In this document: in pieces, positions 1 to 10,171 of the stretch
How the letters are laid out: every line of letters begins with the position of its first letter
Numbering within the stretch: the stretch's first letter is position 1
From: Pseudomonas sp. MM211
GTDB lineage: Bacteria; Pseudomonadota; Gammaproteobacteria; Pseudomonadales; Pseudomonadaceae
Reading direction: 5' to 3'
DNA length: 64,000 bases
Assembly: GCF_020386635.1 (NCBI RefSeq)
Contig: NZ_CP081942.1
Coordinates: 5,022,001-5,086,000 of the forward strand
The notes under the pieces: generated by a model
The model's input: only the letters and a program-made list of their open reading frames with translations
Told to the model about the DNA's origin: nothing
The model's database searches: none
Translations under genes and position numbers: made by a program

Positions 1-1752
1 TTCGATCACCGAGGTCTGCTCCTCGGTGGCGGTGGCCACGGACTGGTTCATGCCGTCGATCTCGCCGATGCGACGGGTCACGCCACGCAGATTCTCACCG
101 GCCTGCCCGCCGATGCGTACGCTGTCATCGCTGAAGCGACGGCTCTCGCCCATGGTCGTCACGGCGTCACGAGCACCGGCCTGCAACTGCTCGATCATCT
201 GCTGGATTTCCTGAGCCGAGCTCTGGGTGCGTTGCGCCAGGTTGCGTACTTCATCCGCGACCACGGCGAAACCACGTCCGGCCTCACCGGCACGAGCCGC
301 TTCGATGGCGGCGTTGAGCGCCAGCAGGTTGGTCTGCTCGGAAATCCCCTTGATCACATCGAGAATCTGACCGATATCGCTGCTCTTCTGGCTCAGCACT
401 TCGATATGGCTGCCGGACGCCTGGATCTTGTCCGACAAGTCGCCCATGGAGCCTAGGGTACGCTCGACCATCTTCTGCCCTTCTTCGGCATCACGGCGGG
501 CATCGCTGGCCTGCACCGACGCATCGGCGGCGTTGCGGGCGATTTCCTGGGCGGCAGCGCCCAATTCGTTGATGGCTGCGGCAACACTATCAGTACGCGC
601 GGCCTGTTCACTGGAGTTGCCCATTGAGGCGTTTGACGCCTCGACCACCATGCTCACCCGCGCATGCACTTCACGGGTCGCCGAAGCCACTTCACGGATC
701 GACTCGTGGATACGCTCGACAAAGCGGTTGAAGGCACCCGCCAGTTCGCCGAACTCGTCACCGGAATCGATTTTCAGGCGCTGGGTCAGATCGCCCTCGC
801 CTTCGGCGATGCCGCCCATGGCGTGGCTCATCACGTGCAGCGGGCGCAGCAGAATGCGGATCAGCGCGCCAAGCAACAGCAGGATCGCGATTACCCCGAT
901 GACCGTGGACATCAGCGCCGAGATACGGAACTCTTGCAGGGCGGCGAACGCTTTGCCCTGGTCGACGGACAGGCCGACGTACCAACGCACCCCGGCCAGC
1001 CCCTGAACCGGCAGGAAGGTGACGATGCGCGCGCTGCCATCGACAGCGGAGACATCCTGCAGACCGGACTCCAGGCGCGGAGCACCACCAGGGAACAGAT
1101 CCGGCAGCTTCTTGAGCACCAGGCTCTTATCCGGATGTACCAGCACCGTGCCCTTGTCGTCGACCAGGAAGGCATACCCCATGCCGCCCAGATCGAAGGA
1201 GTTGAGGATATCGTCGATGGTCTGCAGCTTCAGGTCACCGCCCACCACACCCTGCAGGTTACCGCCAGCGTTGACGGGACGGGTGATGGTGATCAGCAGG
1301 CCATCGCGTGGGTCGGCGGCCAGGTAAGGCTCGGTAAGACCCGGGCCGCTGCTGCCGACCGCACTTTTGTACCAGGGGCGCTGACGCGGGTCGTAACCGG
1401 CGGGCAGCTCGCTAGGAGGAAACTGGGTGTAAGTACCGTCATTCTGGCCGTAATAGGCATACAGGAAGGCCGCAGCGATGCTGCGGTGCTGCAGGTTCCT
1501 GGCCAATGGCTCGGCGGCGCTGTCGTCCTGAACCGACTCGGCGAGGTTATCCAGCAACTGCATGCGGCCATTGAGCCAGTGTTGAATGTTACCGGTGGAC
1601 ACCTGGCCGACGTCATTGAGGTAGTTCGCCAGGTTGTCGCGGATCGAGCTGCGTTGCAGGTAGTCGTTGTAGAGGGCGAACGACGCAAAGGCTGCAATGA
1701 CCACCAGTGACGCAGCCAGCATGATCTTGTGGCTGAACTTGAGGGTGCGCAT
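1..1752 (-). CDS. Methyl-accepting chemotaxis protein, dCache type (PctA/B/C-like), 3' end cut
   Basis: Inner-membrane chemoreceptor that senses a periplasmic ligand and signals through CheA/CheW. The visible 584 codons start with MRTLKFSHK and a first membrane helix, followed by a double-Cache sensor, a second helix near residue 290, HAMP and the start of the signalling hairpin ([20 protein letters not shown]). The sensor holds the pattern YDPRxRPWY, then TEPY, then GGD, which matches the amino-acid-binding residues of P. aeruginosa PctA as I remember them, so an amino acid ligand is likely. The C-terminus lies beyond base 1. Transcription is probably flagellar, from the sigma-28 promoter at 1798-1824. 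Confidence 0.93.
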   Translation of the reverse strand, partial: MRTLKFSHKIMLAASLVVIAAFASFALYNDYLQRSSIRDNLANYLNDVGQVSTGNIQHWLNGRMQLLDNLAESVQDDSAAEPLARNLQHRSIAAAFLYAYYGQNDGTYTQFPPSELPAGYDPRQRPWYKSAVGSSGPGLTEPYLAADPRDGLLITITRPVNAGGNLQGVVGGDLKLQTIDDILNSFDLGGMGYAFLVDDKGTVLVHPDKSLVLKKLPDLFPGGAPRLESGLQDVSAVDGSARIVTFLPVQGLAGVRWYVGLSVDQGKAFAALQEFRISALMSTVIGVIAILLLLGALIRILLRPLHVMSHAMGGIAEGEGDLTQRLKIDSGDEFGELAGAFNRFVERIHESIREVASATREVHARVSMVVEASNASMGNSSEQAARTDSVAAAINELGAAAQEIARNAADASVQASDARRDAEEGQKMVERTLGSMGDLSDKIQASGSHIEVLSQKSSDIGQILDVIKGISEQTNLLALNAAIEAARAGEAGRGFAVVADEVRNLAQRTQSSAQEIQQMIEQLQAGARDAVTTMGESRRFSDDSVRIGGQAGENLRGVTRRIGEIDGMNQSVATATEEQTSVIE

Positions 1753-1797
1753 AGAGGGTCTCGCTGAATGAAGGACTGAATACGGGTTGCAATCAGG

Positions 1798-1824
1798 CTA
1801 TCGGCTTGGAAGCGACTGTCTTTA
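1798..1824 (-). promoter_or_regulatory. Sigma-28 (FliA) promoter of the chemoreceptor gene
   Basis: Read on the minus strand the site is TAAAGACA, 11 bases, then GCCGATAG. The FliA consensus is TAAAGTTT-N11-GCCGATAA, so the spacing is exact and the -10 differs at one base. It ends 45 bases before the chemoreceptor start at 1752, giving a leader of about 40 bases. Confidence 0.8.
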
Positions 1825-1955
1825 GAACCCCAAGCATCAGCTTAGCGACCAAAATTGATGGCAATCGGACAGACGAAGGGAATTTTGCTGGGACCGCCTC
1901 GCGTGCTAGTGTCGGCAACTTTGTCGCCGCCCTACAAAGGACACGTCGGATCATC

Positions 1956-3152
1956 ATGAACCACGCCCTCGCCCAGCTGCAGCCCTACCCGTTCGAGAAA
2001 CTCCGCGCCCTGCTCGCCGGCGTACAGCCCGCGGCCGATCGCTCGCCCATCGCGCTGTCCATCGGCGAGCCGAAACATCGCTCTCCGGCGTTCGTCGCCC
2101 AGGCGCTGACCGACAATCTCGAACAACTGGCGGTATACCCCACCACGCTGGGCATTGCAGCACTGCGCGAAGCCATCGCCACCTGGTGCGAACGCCGCTT
2201 CAAGGTGCCGGCTGGCTGGCTCGATCCCGCGCGCCACGTGCTACCGGTGAACGGCACCCGTGAGGCGCTGTTCGCCTTCACCCAGACCGTCGCCCAGCGT
2301 GACGTCGATGGCCTGGTGATCAGCCCCAATCCGTTCTATCAGATCTACGAAGGCGCAGCCCTGCTCGCCGGCACCCAGCCGCATTACCTGCCGTGCCTGG
2401 CCGAGCTGGGCTTCAATCCGGATTTCGATGCGGTGGCGCCGGAAGTCTGGCAACGCTGCCAAATTCTCTTCCTCTGCTCGCCCGGCAACCCGACGGGTGC
2501 GCTGATTCCCGTGGCAACGCTTAAGAAGCTGATCGCCCTCGCCGACCAGTACGATTTCGTCATCGCAGCGGACGAGTGCTACAGCGAGCTGTACTTCGAC
2601 GAGAGCAACCCGCCGGCCGGCCTGCTGACCGCCTGTGCCGAGCTGGGCCGTAGCGACTTCAAACGCTGCGTGGTGTTTCACAGCCTCTCCAAACGCTCCA
2701 ACCTGCCTGGCCTGCGCTCGGGATTCGTGGCGGGCGACGCGGAGATTCTCAAGGCCTTCCTGCTGTACCGCACCTACCACGGCTGTGCCATGCCGGTACA
2801 AACCCAGTTGGCCAGCATCGCCGCCTGGCAGGACGAAGATCACGTACGCGCCAACCGCGACCTGTACCGCGAGAAGTTCGCTGCCGTGCTGGAAATCCTC
2901 GATGGCGTGCTCGACGTGCAACGTCCGGATGGCGGCTTCTACCTGTGGGCCAAGACGCCGGGCGACGATGCCGAATTCACCCGTGCATTGTTCGCCCGGG
3001 AGCACGTGACCGTGGTACCAGGCTCCTATCTGTCACGGGAAGTCGATGGTCTCAATCCTGGCAGCGGTCGCGTGCGCTTGGCGCTGGTCGCACCGCTCGA
3101 GGAATGCGTGGAAGCCGCACGGCGTATCCGTCGCTTCATCGAAAAGGCCTAA
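1956..3152 (+). CDS. dapC: Succinyldiaminopimelate transaminase
   Basis: PLP aminotransferase (398 aa) of the succinylase branch of lysine and meso-diaminopimelate synthesis. It converts N-succinyl-2-amino-6-oxopimelate to N-succinyl-LL-2,6-diaminopimelate with glutamate. Visible are the fold-type I signatures CSPGNPTG (substrate/cofactor loop), ADECYSEL, and SLSKRSNLPGLRSG with the Schiff-base lysine. The start at 1956 gives MNHALAQLQPYPFEKLR, the usual N-terminus in Pseudomonas; an upstream in-frame extension exists but encodes no family sequence. The partner genes dapD and dapE are also in this window, at 29868 and 37912, not adjacent. Confidence 0.92.
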   Translation: MNHALAQLQPYPFEKLRALLAGVQPAADRSPIALSIGEPKHRSPAFVAQALTDNLEQLAVYPTTLGIAALREAIATWCERRFKVPAGWLDPARHVLPVNGTREALFAFTQTVAQRDVDGLVISPNPFYQIYEGAALLAGTQPHYLPCLAELGFNPDFDAVAPEVWQRCQILFLCSPGNPTGALIPVATLKKLIALADQYDFVIAADECYSELYFDESNPPAGLLTACAELGRSDFKRCVVFHSLSKRSNLPGLRSGFVAGDAEILKAFLLYRTYHGCAMPVQTQLASIAAWQDEDHVRANRDLYREKFAAVLEILDGVLDVQRPDGGFYLWAKTPGDDAEFTRALFAREHVTVVPGSYLSREVDGLNPGSGRVRLALVAPLEECVEAARRIRRFIEKA

Positions 3153-3160
3153 TCTGCGTG

Positions 3161-3182
3161 GCGCCGCTTCCAGGGGCGGCGC
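3161..3182. terminator. GC-rich hairpin between convergent dapC and methyltransferase genes
   Basis: GCGCCGC (3161-3167) pairs with GCGGCGC (3176-3182). It lies in the 38-base gap between converging genes. There is no T-run, so termination is inferred from position only. Confidence 0.4.
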
Positions 3183-3190
3183 TGCTGCCG

Positions 3191-4135
3191 TCAACTCGCC
3201 GTGCGGGTGACGGTGAGCACCACTGCAGCGATGCGCTCGACGTCCTCGTAACCCGGCTTCGAGAGCTCTTCACCAAACACGTCCGGGTCGACTTCCTCAT
3301 AGCGCCAGGCCAGCGAGTAGTGCCCCAGCGTACGCTGGATGTAGGCGAGAAACGGGTCACCGCCAGCGGTCATCGCCACACCGGTATAGAGCAGCAGACT
3401 GCCTCCTGACGCCAGTCGGGTCACTGCGGCCTCGACGATAGCCTGCGACAATCCCGCCCCCAGTTCACCACCCCCATCACGATAGGCGCGGCTTTCGCTG
3501 TCGAGCATGTAAGGCGGGTTGGCGACGATCAGATCGAACTCGCCCTGCACGCCCCTGAGCAGGTCACTGTGCTGAGCCCTGAGATTGTCGGCACCCGCGA
3601 GGGCGGCGTTGATGCGGGTGTAAGCAAGCGCCTGGGGATTGATATCAACGGCCAACACCTCGGCCGCCGGACGCGCCAGCGCGATGCTTTGCGCACCCGG
3701 CCCGGCGCCACAACCGATATCCACCGCACGACTGATCGTTGCAGTGGACGGCGATCCGAGAAAGGCATCGATCGCTCGCACGAAGCGGTAAGTATCCGGG
3801 CCGAAGAACACCGCATCGGCCTGACTCGTCGGATAGCGCGAATGTACGAACAGCTGGTCACCCAGGCTGGAGTAACGCACGGCGCTGCGCAGTTGCTCAC
3901 CCTCCTCGATTAGTACCCCTGCGGCGCGCATCAATTCGAGCAAATCGGCGCCAACCAGGCCGGGCACGAACGGACGACTCCAGCCGAAAACGCCCGGCAG
4001 ATCCTGAGCCAGTGCATTATCTGTGCGGCCATTGACGCGTTCGTGAGTCAGCGGTGTGCCGGTTATGAATCTATAGCCTCGCGCGGTGAGCGCCTGGCCG
4101 AGTTTCAGTAGTGCCTGCTGTGGTTCGTTAAGCAT
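3191..4135 (-). CDS. Class I SAM-dependent methyltransferase, PrmC/RsmC-like
   Basis: Soluble 314-aa methyltransferase. About 120 residues of a family-specific N-terminal region precede a Rossmann domain with the SAM loop VDIGCGAGPGA, the acidic residue in AVDIN, and VANPPYML. The NPPY motif is typical of enzymes that methylate glutamine N5, adenine N6 or guanine N2. The start at 4135 has CGGAG six bases upstream. The gene begins 17 bases after the stop of the diiron oxidase-like gene, so the two are probably one transcript and may act on the same substrate. The substrate cannot be told from sequence. Confidence 0.8.
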   Translation of the reverse strand: MLNEPQQALLKLGQALTARGYRFITGTPLTHERVNGRTDNALAQDLPGVFGWSRPFVPGLVGADLLELMRAAGVLIEEGEQLRSAVRYSSLGDQLFVHSRYPTSQADAVFFGPDTYRFVRAIDAFLGSPSTATISRAVDIGCGAGPGAQSIALARPAAEVLAVDINPQALAYTRINAALAGADNLRAQHSDLLRGVQGEFDLIVANPPYMLDSESRAYRDGGGELGAGLSQAIVEAAVTRLASGGSLLLYTGVAMTAGGDPFLAYIQRTLGHYSLAWRYEEVDPDVFGEELSKPGYEDVERIAAVVLTVTRTAS

Positions 4136-4152
4136 CGGTGCTCCGACAACGG

Positions 4153-5439
4153 TTACTGGAGATAGTCATTGAACAGGCGTGTGGCCAGCAACCCTGCGGG
4201 GGTGAAGTGGCTGGCGGGCGACATCAACTCGATCAACTTTTCCGGCTGCTGGCCAGCCGGCAGTGCACGCAGGGTTGCATGCAGTGCCTGGGTTTCGTCA
4301 TCCAGACCACCCATTTGCGGGCCACCGGGTTGTGCCGCGCTTCGACGGTTACGGCCGCGGCTGCGCGGCGGCGTCCAGTCGCCGGCAATCCAGTCATGCA
4401 GCAGTTGTTGTTCGTAAGCATTGAACACGCCGAACATGGCTGCCCGATCGCCTTGCACCAATTGCCAGAAACGGCTGTTTTGCGGGTCTTCGTTACGACG
4501 AATCCAGCCACGTCTCTCCAGCGCCTCGAGCAGGCCGTGCACCTGCCCTGGCTGGCTCAGCCATTCGTTGACGGTGCGCCCCTCGATTCGGCAATAGTCG
4601 GAATGCACCTGCGTGGCGACTTCGCGCTTGCGCTCGAACATGCCCAACAACTGCTCTTCGAGATCGAACGCGGCGATCACTGCGGTGGAACCGACGCCCA
4701 GGTCGTTGAGCTGGTAACCACGCATCACCCGGCGATAGAAGGCTTCGCGGTCACCGACCACCGGCAGATTCTCCAGAACCGCCTGCACTGCCTTTTGCGC
4801 ATGGCCGGTACCGGCGTTGTCGATAGTCACATGCAACTGGAAGTAATAGGGATCTATCCCCAACTCGGTCAGTTCGTAGCTGGTGATCAGCAGGTGCAAG
4901 GGCAGTTGCTCGTAGCCGAGGTTGTAGCCGATCACCTCAGGCAAGTACTCCTCAGCCAGATGGCCCAGTGCAAGTTGCTGGGCGCCCTGAAGAAAATGCT
5001 CGTCTGCCAATTCGGCCAGCTCGTCGCAACCGTTCTGGCTGAGGAGCTGCTTGTACAACACCACATGATTCATGGCAGGGACGCCGTCGCCCAGCTCCTC
5101 GAGGTAGGTACGCAGCAGCGGCCGCAGCCTCGGCTCCTGCCAGTGTTTGAGCAACCCATAGAGCCAGGCGCCATCGACCAGTTTGGTGGGCGCCACATGG
5201 CGCAGGAAATAAACGGCGTGGGCACGATTGCTGAAATAACGCCTTGGCGCGCCCTGACGACGCTCCTGCAGGTACTGCGCATACGCGTCGGTAGTACGCA
5301 ATGCGGCATCGCGCATCCAGCCCAGCAGCGCCTCCGGATGAGCCGGCATGTCGCAAGCCAGCCGCTCACTCGCCTCCAGTTGCGCCTCGAGAAAACCGCG
5401 CGCCTGATGCAAAGCGCCATCAGCCAATTGGGGCTGCAA
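4153..5439 (-). CDS. Haem-oxygenase-like diiron (HDO) family protein; 5' end uncertain
   Basis: Helical protein of at least 428 residues, of the iron-containing redox enzyme (Haem_oxygenas_2-like) family. Such proteins bind two irons in a haem-oxygenase fold and can oxidise amines, fatty acids or amino acids. A family-typical stretch reads YYFQLHVTIDNAGTGH, and ELGDG...NH earlier fits ligand positions. The last ~70 residues are a basic linker and tail. The start is doubtful: this frame has no ATG before an in-frame TGA near 5516, so a TTG at 5439 is used, yet the residues just upstream (TLYERL) look like protein. A different frame with ATG at 5606 runs into the gene, so a frameshift around 5440-5480 is possible. 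Confidence 0.65.
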   Translation of the reverse strand: MQPQLADGALHQARGFLEAQLEASERLACDMPAHPEALLGWMRDAALRTTDAYAQYLQERRQGAPRRYFSNRAHAVYFLRHVAPTKLVDGAWLYGLLKHWQEPRLRPLLRTYLEELGDGVPAMNHVVLYKQLLSQNGCDELAELADEHFLQGAQQLALGHLAEEYLPEVIGYNLGYEQLPLHLLITSYELTELGIDPYYFQLHVTIDNAGTGHAQKAVQAVLENLPVVGDREAFYRRVMRGYQLNDLGVGSTAVIAAFDLEEQLLGMFERKREVATQVHSDYCRIEGRTVNEWLSQPGQVHGLLEALERRGWIRRNEDPQNSRFWQLVQGDRAAMFGVFNAYEQQLLHDWIAGDWTPPRSRGRNRRSAAQPGGPQMGGLDDETQALHATLRALPAGQQPEKLIELMSPASHFTPAGLLATRLFNDYLQ

Positions 5440-5870
5440 CAGTCGTTCGTAGAGGGTGCGAGCAGGATACGGATGGCAGAAAGCTGTAGCTTTCTCGAGG
5501 CGTGGTGAAAATCGGCATCAATGTGGTCATGGTCGGAGCCTTGCGTGGGCAGTTCAAAGGCGCTTTCGAAGCGGAGGGTTCGAGAGCAGCGCTCAGGTGA
5601 TTCCATGGGTGGCCGTTTTACCGATTTGCAGGTCTGCTCGACCCGCGAATCAGTCTTGGCCTTATGGAATAAGGAGGAGGCTGCGCGAAAAAAGATTCAA
5701 CTTGAGGGATAGGCGGTAGCGGCACAGGGCGTCATGGCTACAGCGCAAAACAGTCAGTCGCGATGACAGCCAGGTGACCGATCAGCGGACTGGAAACGCA
5801 GAGACGAAAAAGCCAGGCGGCGTGCAGCCGGCCTGGCTAATGGGTGGTAATACGCCATACGGCACCAGGC
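5440..5870. other. Intergenic stretch between the diiron-protein gene and ladS
   Basis: About 430 bases. The part nearest 5440 may encode the true N-terminus of the diiron protein in another frame (ATG at 5606, minus strand). The ladS terminator is at 5805-5838. I see no other gene, repeat or RNA between 5610 and 5800. Confidence 0.5.
5805..5838 (-). terminator. Rho-independent terminator of ladS
   Basis: On the minus strand AGCCAGGC (5838-5831) pairs with GCCTGGCT (5818-5811) and is followed by TTTTTCG. It lies about 35 bases after the ladS stop. Confidence 0.75.
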
Positions 5871-8282
5871 TCAGGCAGAGCGGCACAGCACCCAGTCATG
5901 CAGCAACACACGCAACTCGTCGAACTTAACTGGCTTGGCCAGATAATCGCTCATGCCGGCCGCCAAACAGCGCTCGCGGTCACCGGACTGGCTATGAGCA
6001 GTGATCGCTAGCACCGGCAGCTCGGCACAACCGGGCAATAGGCGCAGCGCCCGACAGGTAGCGAAACCATCCATCACCGGCATCTGACAATCGAGCAACA
6101 GCGCGTCGACCGACTCGCGCTGCAGGCACTCCAGAGCTTCGCCGCCGTTATCCGCAGTGCGCACGCGGTAACCAAGCTTGAGCAGCATGCCGCGAATCAC
6201 CAGTTGGTTGATGGCATTGTCCTCGACCACCAGCACGGTGCATTGCTCCGGCGCGCGCACCGGGCTGCCACTGGCGCGGCGCACCACTGGCTTACTCGCG
6301 CCCTTGTGTACCGGCAAGACCAGCGTCAGGTTCAAGCGAAAGATACTACCGCCTGCACCGGCACGATTGGGCTCATACGCCAGGCTGCCGCCAAGCAAAT
6401 CGACCAGTTGCCGACAGATACTCAGGCCGATACCAAGGCCGCCGTATTGGCGAGTCATCGAGGTGTCGAGCTGATGGAAGCGGCGGTACAGATCCGTTTC
6501 GCGGACATCCTCCAGACCGATGCCGGCATCGATCACCTCGAAGCTCAGCGGCAAGCTCTCGAGTGTCGCCTCGCCATTACCACGTACGCGCAGGCGCACC
6601 TTGCCTGCCGCCGTGAACTTGATGGCGTTATCCAGCAGATAACCCAATGCTTGCGCCAGCTTTACCGCATCGCCTTCCACGGTGTCAGGCAGATGCTCGT
6701 CCAGGTCGAGAGCGAAAGCCAGGCCCTTGTCACGGGCGCGCCCTTCGTAGTTGGCGCACACCCCATCGAGCAGGCCACGCAGGCTGAACGTCTCACTCCG
6801 CGGGTAGAGCCTGCCGGATTGCAGCTCGGTGAGCGCAAGGATGTCGTTGACCATCTGCATCATGTCCCGCGCCGAACGCGTCGCGGTCTTCTGGTACTGC
6901 TCGGCCTCCGGCTCCAGACGCAGGGTCTGCATCAACTCCAGGGAACCGATAACGCCGTTCATCGGCGTGCGCAACTCATGGGTTACGGTGGCCAGGAAGT
7001 CGTCCTTGAGGCGATTGCTGTCGGCCAATTCGTGGTTCAGCGCCTCCAGCTTGGCAGTAGCGCTTTGCAGAATGCGCGCACGTTCCTCCTTCATCGCGTT
7101 GATACGGTCGGCCAACGCCAACGATAACAAGGCAACTTCGATCGCACTGCCGATCTGGCTGGCGTACATGGTCAGGAACATATTAGGCAGGTAGCCAAGC
7201 ACCATCAGCGTATTGACCACACCACCGAGCAGGAAAGCCGCCCAAGCAATGATGAAATAACGCGCGACCCGCATGCCTCGCAGCCAGGCCAGCACACCGG
7301 CGATGGATACCACCAGGGTAAACACCAACGCCAGCAAGGTCGCCAGGCGCAGCGACACGGCATAACTGGCAGTCAGTGCCAGCACCATCACCGTCGTGCC
7401 CCACAGCATCAGCAGCAACAGGCAACGGTCAACCCAAGGGCTGTGCTCGGAAGTCTGCAGAAAACTGCGGGCGAACTGGCAGCCGAACAGTGCCGTGGCA
7501 CCGATCAGGAACGGCGTGGCAACGTTCGCCCACCACGGGTTGCTGGGCCAGAAGAACTCGATGCCAGCACCGTTGACCGACACCTGATACAGCCCGAACG
7601 AGGCGATATAGAGGATGTAATAGAGGTAACTGGTATCGCGGACGCTGATAAAGATGAACAGGTTGTAGATCAGCATCACCAGCAGCACGCCGTAGATGAT
7701 ACCCAGCATGTAGATACGCGCCGGCTGCTCTTCTAGATAGGCGGTGGGCGACCAGAGGGTCAGCGGCGCCTGGATCGAGCCCTGGCTTTCAATACGCAGG
7801 TAGACGCGTCGAACCTGATCCGGCTTGAAGTCGAGGGGGAACAGGTAGTTGTTCTGGCGAATTTCCCGACTGGAGAACGGCAGCGAATCGCCAGTGCGTT
7901 GCGTCAGGTGAAAGCGACCATCGGCACCTACCTCGTAAAGCTCCAGGCGATCCAGCGGTGGATAAGCCAGCTCCAGCAACCAGTGCTGATGATGGCGAGC
8001 GGATACGGAGGCGTCCTGGGGCAAGTAATGCAGATCGATCCGCAACCAGAATGCGGATCGGGAATAACCCGCGTTCAGCACCGATTTATCGTGGTCACGA
8101 AAACTACCTTGCAAGGCGCTGGAGGTAACGTCGTCGATGCTCTTGTCGCCACGCACGTCCTCGAACACCGACATCATCTGGCCAAGCGGCAAGGCACGTG
8201 TGCTCTCGTCGAACACGGCCAGCCGCGCAGCACTCGCCAATACCGGGCAAACTGCCAAAAGAATGATCAGAAAAAAACGCAT
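5871..8282 (-). CDS. ladS: Hybrid sensor histidine kinase LadS
   Basis: Inner-membrane hybrid kinase, 803 aa. Order: signal peptide (1-18), periplasmic 7TMR-DISMED2 domain (about 20-180), seven-helix 7TMR-DISM block (about 190-395), HisKA with phospho-acceptor His435 in THELRTPMNG, HATPase with DNAIKF and GLGIGL, and a receiver with Asp731 in LLLDCQMPVMDG. There is no HPt domain. In P. aeruginosa LadS responds to calcium and feeds phosphate through the GacS HPt domain to GacA, raising RsmY/RsmZ and favouring the biofilm state. Domain order, length and position just before thiD all match that gene. It is divergent from thiD. Confidence 0.88.
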   Translation of the reverse strand: MRFFLIILLAVCPVLASAARLAVFDESTRALPLGQMMSVFEDVRGDKSIDDVTSSALQGSFRDHDKSVLNAGYSRSAFWLRIDLHYLPQDASVSARHHQHWLLELAYPPLDRLELYEVGADGRFHLTQRTGDSLPFSSREIRQNNYLFPLDFKPDQVRRVYLRIESQGSIQAPLTLWSPTAYLEEQPARIYMLGIIYGVLLVMLIYNLFIFISVRDTSYLYYILYIASFGLYQVSVNGAGIEFFWPSNPWWANVATPFLIGATALFGCQFARSFLQTSEHSPWVDRCLLLLMLWGTTVMVLALTASYAVSLRLATLLALVFTLVVSIAGVLAWLRGMRVARYFIIAWAAFLLGGVVNTLMVLGYLPNMFLTMYASQIGSAIEVALLSLALADRINAMKEERARILQSATAKLEALNHELADSNRLKDDFLATVTHELRTPMNGVIGSLELMQTLRLEPEAEQYQKTATRSARDMMQMVNDILALTELQSGRLYPRSETFSLRGLLDGVCANYEGRARDKGLAFALDLDEHLPDTVEGDAVKLAQALGYLLDNAIKFTAAGKVRLRVRGNGEATLESLPLSFEVIDAGIGLEDVRETDLYRRFHQLDTSMTRQYGGLGIGLSICRQLVDLLGGSLAYEPNRAGAGGSIFRLNLTLVLPVHKGASKPVVRRASGSPVRAPEQCTVLVVEDNAINQLVIRGMLLKLGYRVRTADNGGEALECLQRESVDALLLDCQMPVMDGFATCRALRLLPGCAELPVLAITAHSQSGDRERCLAAGMSDYLAKPVKFDELRVLLHDWVLCRSA

Positions 8283-8668
8283 GCAGCCCCGCTAATGGCT
8301 GTGTCGAGCAGTACCGTAAGGCCCCACGCCCTCTTGATGATACTGGCTTGCACGGCTCGAAATAGGAATGCCGGCAACTCTAGAGTCTGCCAGCGCTTTA
8401 TCGCAAGCGCTACGGCGACGAAAAACCAGACCGCTCATTGTGCCAATAGGCGCAGTAGAGCCTCGGTGACAACCTCAGAAACGGCGATAGCACTGCCCGC
8501 CTACCTGTGCGGCCCATCCATCCGGCGAGACTATCCAGCCTCATCGCAACTTATTAAATGTTAAGCTCACGCCCCACAAAAACGCCGCCAGCTAACCGCT
8601 GCAGTGAACCCCGACCAACCAGGTACTGCAGTTGCCGCCGTACCCGCCAACCGGAACCCGCGACACAG
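8283..8668. other. Divergent ladS/thiD control region
   Basis: 386 bases holding promoters for both genes. A small hairpin AGCGCTT/AAGCGCT lies at 8392-8411. I looked for a thiamine-pyrophosphate riboswitch before thiD and did not find the THI-box pattern. No gene is supported here. Confidence 0.5.
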
Positions 8669-9505
8669 ATGATCGACTTCGGCCTCCCTGATTACGCGCG
8701 CAGCACCGCCCGCCTCGCCCCCTCGCGCCCAGTGGTGCTGTGCCTCTCCGGTCACGATCCGAGCGGCGGCGCTGGCCTGCAGGCCGATATCGAAGCGCTG
8801 CTGGCCCAGGGTTGCCACGCGGCTCCTGCGGTGACCGCACTGACCGTGCAGGACACCGTCGACGTCAGCGACTTTCGCGTACTCGACCGCGACTGGGTGC
8901 TCGCTCAGGCCCATGCGGTGATCGCCGACATGCCGGTAGCGGCGGTCAAACTGGGCATGCTCGGCTCGGTTGAAATGGTCGAAACCGTACTGATGATCAT
9001 GGACAAACTGCCAGGCGTGCCGTTGGTCTGCGACCCGGTACTGCGTGCCGGCGGTGGCGGCGCTCTGGGCAAGGACGAAGTCGGTTTCGCCATGCGCGAG
9101 CGCCTGTTCGCGGTATCCACCATCGCCACGCCCAACCTGCCGGAAGCACGCATCCTCGCCGAACTGCCAGACGGCACGGCTGACGAATGTGCGGACAAGC
9201 TGCTGCCGCACATCCGCCACCTGCTGATCACCGGCGGCCATGGCGACGAAAGCGATGCGGTGCACAACCGTCTGTACCTGCGCGATGGCAGCCAGCACAC
9301 CTTCACCTGCCCACGCCTGCCTGGCAGCTATCATGGCTCCGGCTGCACCCTGGCCAGCACCCTCGCCGGGCGTATAGCGTTGGGGCAGGATCTGATCAGC
9401 GCGGTCGAAACAGCCCTGGATTACACCTGGCGCACCCTGCGCGACGCTGAACAGCCGGGCCGCGGCCAGTTCATCCCTCGCCGCCTGCCGCTGGATCTCT
9501 CCTGA
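8669..9505 (+). CDS. thiD: Hydroxymethylpyrimidine/phosphomethylpyrimidine kinase
   Basis: Cytosolic ribokinase-fold kinase (278 aa) that phosphorylates HMP and then HMP-P to make HMP-PP for thiamine. Seen: [15 protein letters not shown] near the N-terminus, [11 protein letters not shown], and the anion-hole motif GSGCTLAS near the C-terminus. The ATG at 8669 lacks a good Shine-Dalgarno; family members in Pseudomonas often start about 15 residues later, close to [10 protein letters not shown], so the first residues are uncertain. Its TGA shares one base with the thiE start, so the two are translationally coupled. Confidence 0.93.
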   Translation: MIDFGLPDYARSTARLAPSRPVVLCLSGHDPSGGAGLQADIEALLAQGCHAAPAVTALTVQDTVDVSDFRVLDRDWVLAQAHAVIADMPVAAVKLGMLGSVEMVETVLMIMDKLPGVPLVCDPVLRAGGGGALGKDEVGFAMRERLFAVSTIATPNLPEARILAELPDGTADECADKLLPHIRHLLITGGHGDESDAVHNRLYLRDGSQHTFTCPRLPGSYHGSGCTLASTLAGRIALGQDLISAVETALDYTWRTLRDAEQPGRGQFIPRRLPLDLS

Positions 9506-10149
9506 TGCCCGCCCGCCGCGCCAAGCTAAGAGGTCTGTACGCGATCACCGATAGCCAACTGCTCGCTGGCGGCAAGCTGCTGCCCTATGTCGAGGCGGCC
9601 CTGGCTGGCGGTGCACGCGTGCTGCAATACCGCGACAAGTCCGGTGATGAAGCCCGCCGCTTGCGCGAGGCCGAGGCCCTGCGTGGTCTCTGCGAACGCT
9701 ACGGCGCGGCGCTGATCATCAATGACGACGCCGAGCTGGCCGCCCGTTTGGGTGTCGGCCTGCACCTAGGCCAGGAAGATGGTTCGCTGGCCGTGGCCCG
9801 CGCCCTGCTCGGACGCAAGGCGGTCATCGGCGGCACCTGCCACGCCCGCCTGGAGCTGGCCGAACAGGCCGCCCGCGAAGGCGCCAGCTACGTGGCCTTC
9901 GGGCGCTTCTTCAATTCCCACACAAAACCCGGCGCACCAGCGGCCACGCTCGACCTGCTGGCCAGCGCCAAAGCACGCGTGCAGTTGCCGATCGTCGCCA
10001 TTGGTGGCATTGACCTGCACAACGCCGCCCCCTTGATCGAAAGGGGCGCCAGCATGATCGCGGTGATCCACGCCCTGTTCGCCGCGGATTCAGCTGCCGA
10101 AGTGGAGCGCCGCGCGCATGCCTTCAGCGCCCTGTTCCAATCGGCCTAA
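9505..10149 (+). CDS. thiE: Thiamine-phosphate synthase
   Basis: TIM-barrel enzyme (214 aa) that joins HMP-PP with hydroxyethylthiazole phosphate to give thiamine phosphate. Seen: LQYRDK at strand 2, INDDAELA, the GGTCH turn, [14 protein letters not shown] (phosphate loop) and AIGGID. The start codon overlaps the thiD stop (TGATG). hemL follows 22 bases later, so thiD-thiE-hemL may be one transcript. Confidence 0.93.
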   Translation: MPARRAKLRGLYAITDSQLLAGGKLLPYVEAALAGGARVLQYRDKSGDEARRLREAEALRGLCERYGAALIINDDAELAARLGVGLHLGQEDGSLAVARALLGRKAVIGGTCHARLELAEQAAREGASYVAFGRFFNSHTKPGAPAATLDLLASAKARVQLPIVAIGGIDLHNAAPLIERGASMIAVIHALFAADSAAEVERRAHAFSALFQSA

Positions 10150-10171
10150 TTCATTTCCAAGAGGCTCTACC

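Noticed and set aside
664..1710. 348-codon plus-strand frame inside the chemoreceptor gene
   Set aside because: It is the complement of a well-supported dCache/HAMP coding sequence and shows no domain.
8283..8668. Possible thiamine-pyrophosphate riboswitch upstream of thiD
   Set aside because: The THI-box core sequences and pairing were not found; the region shows only a short hairpin.
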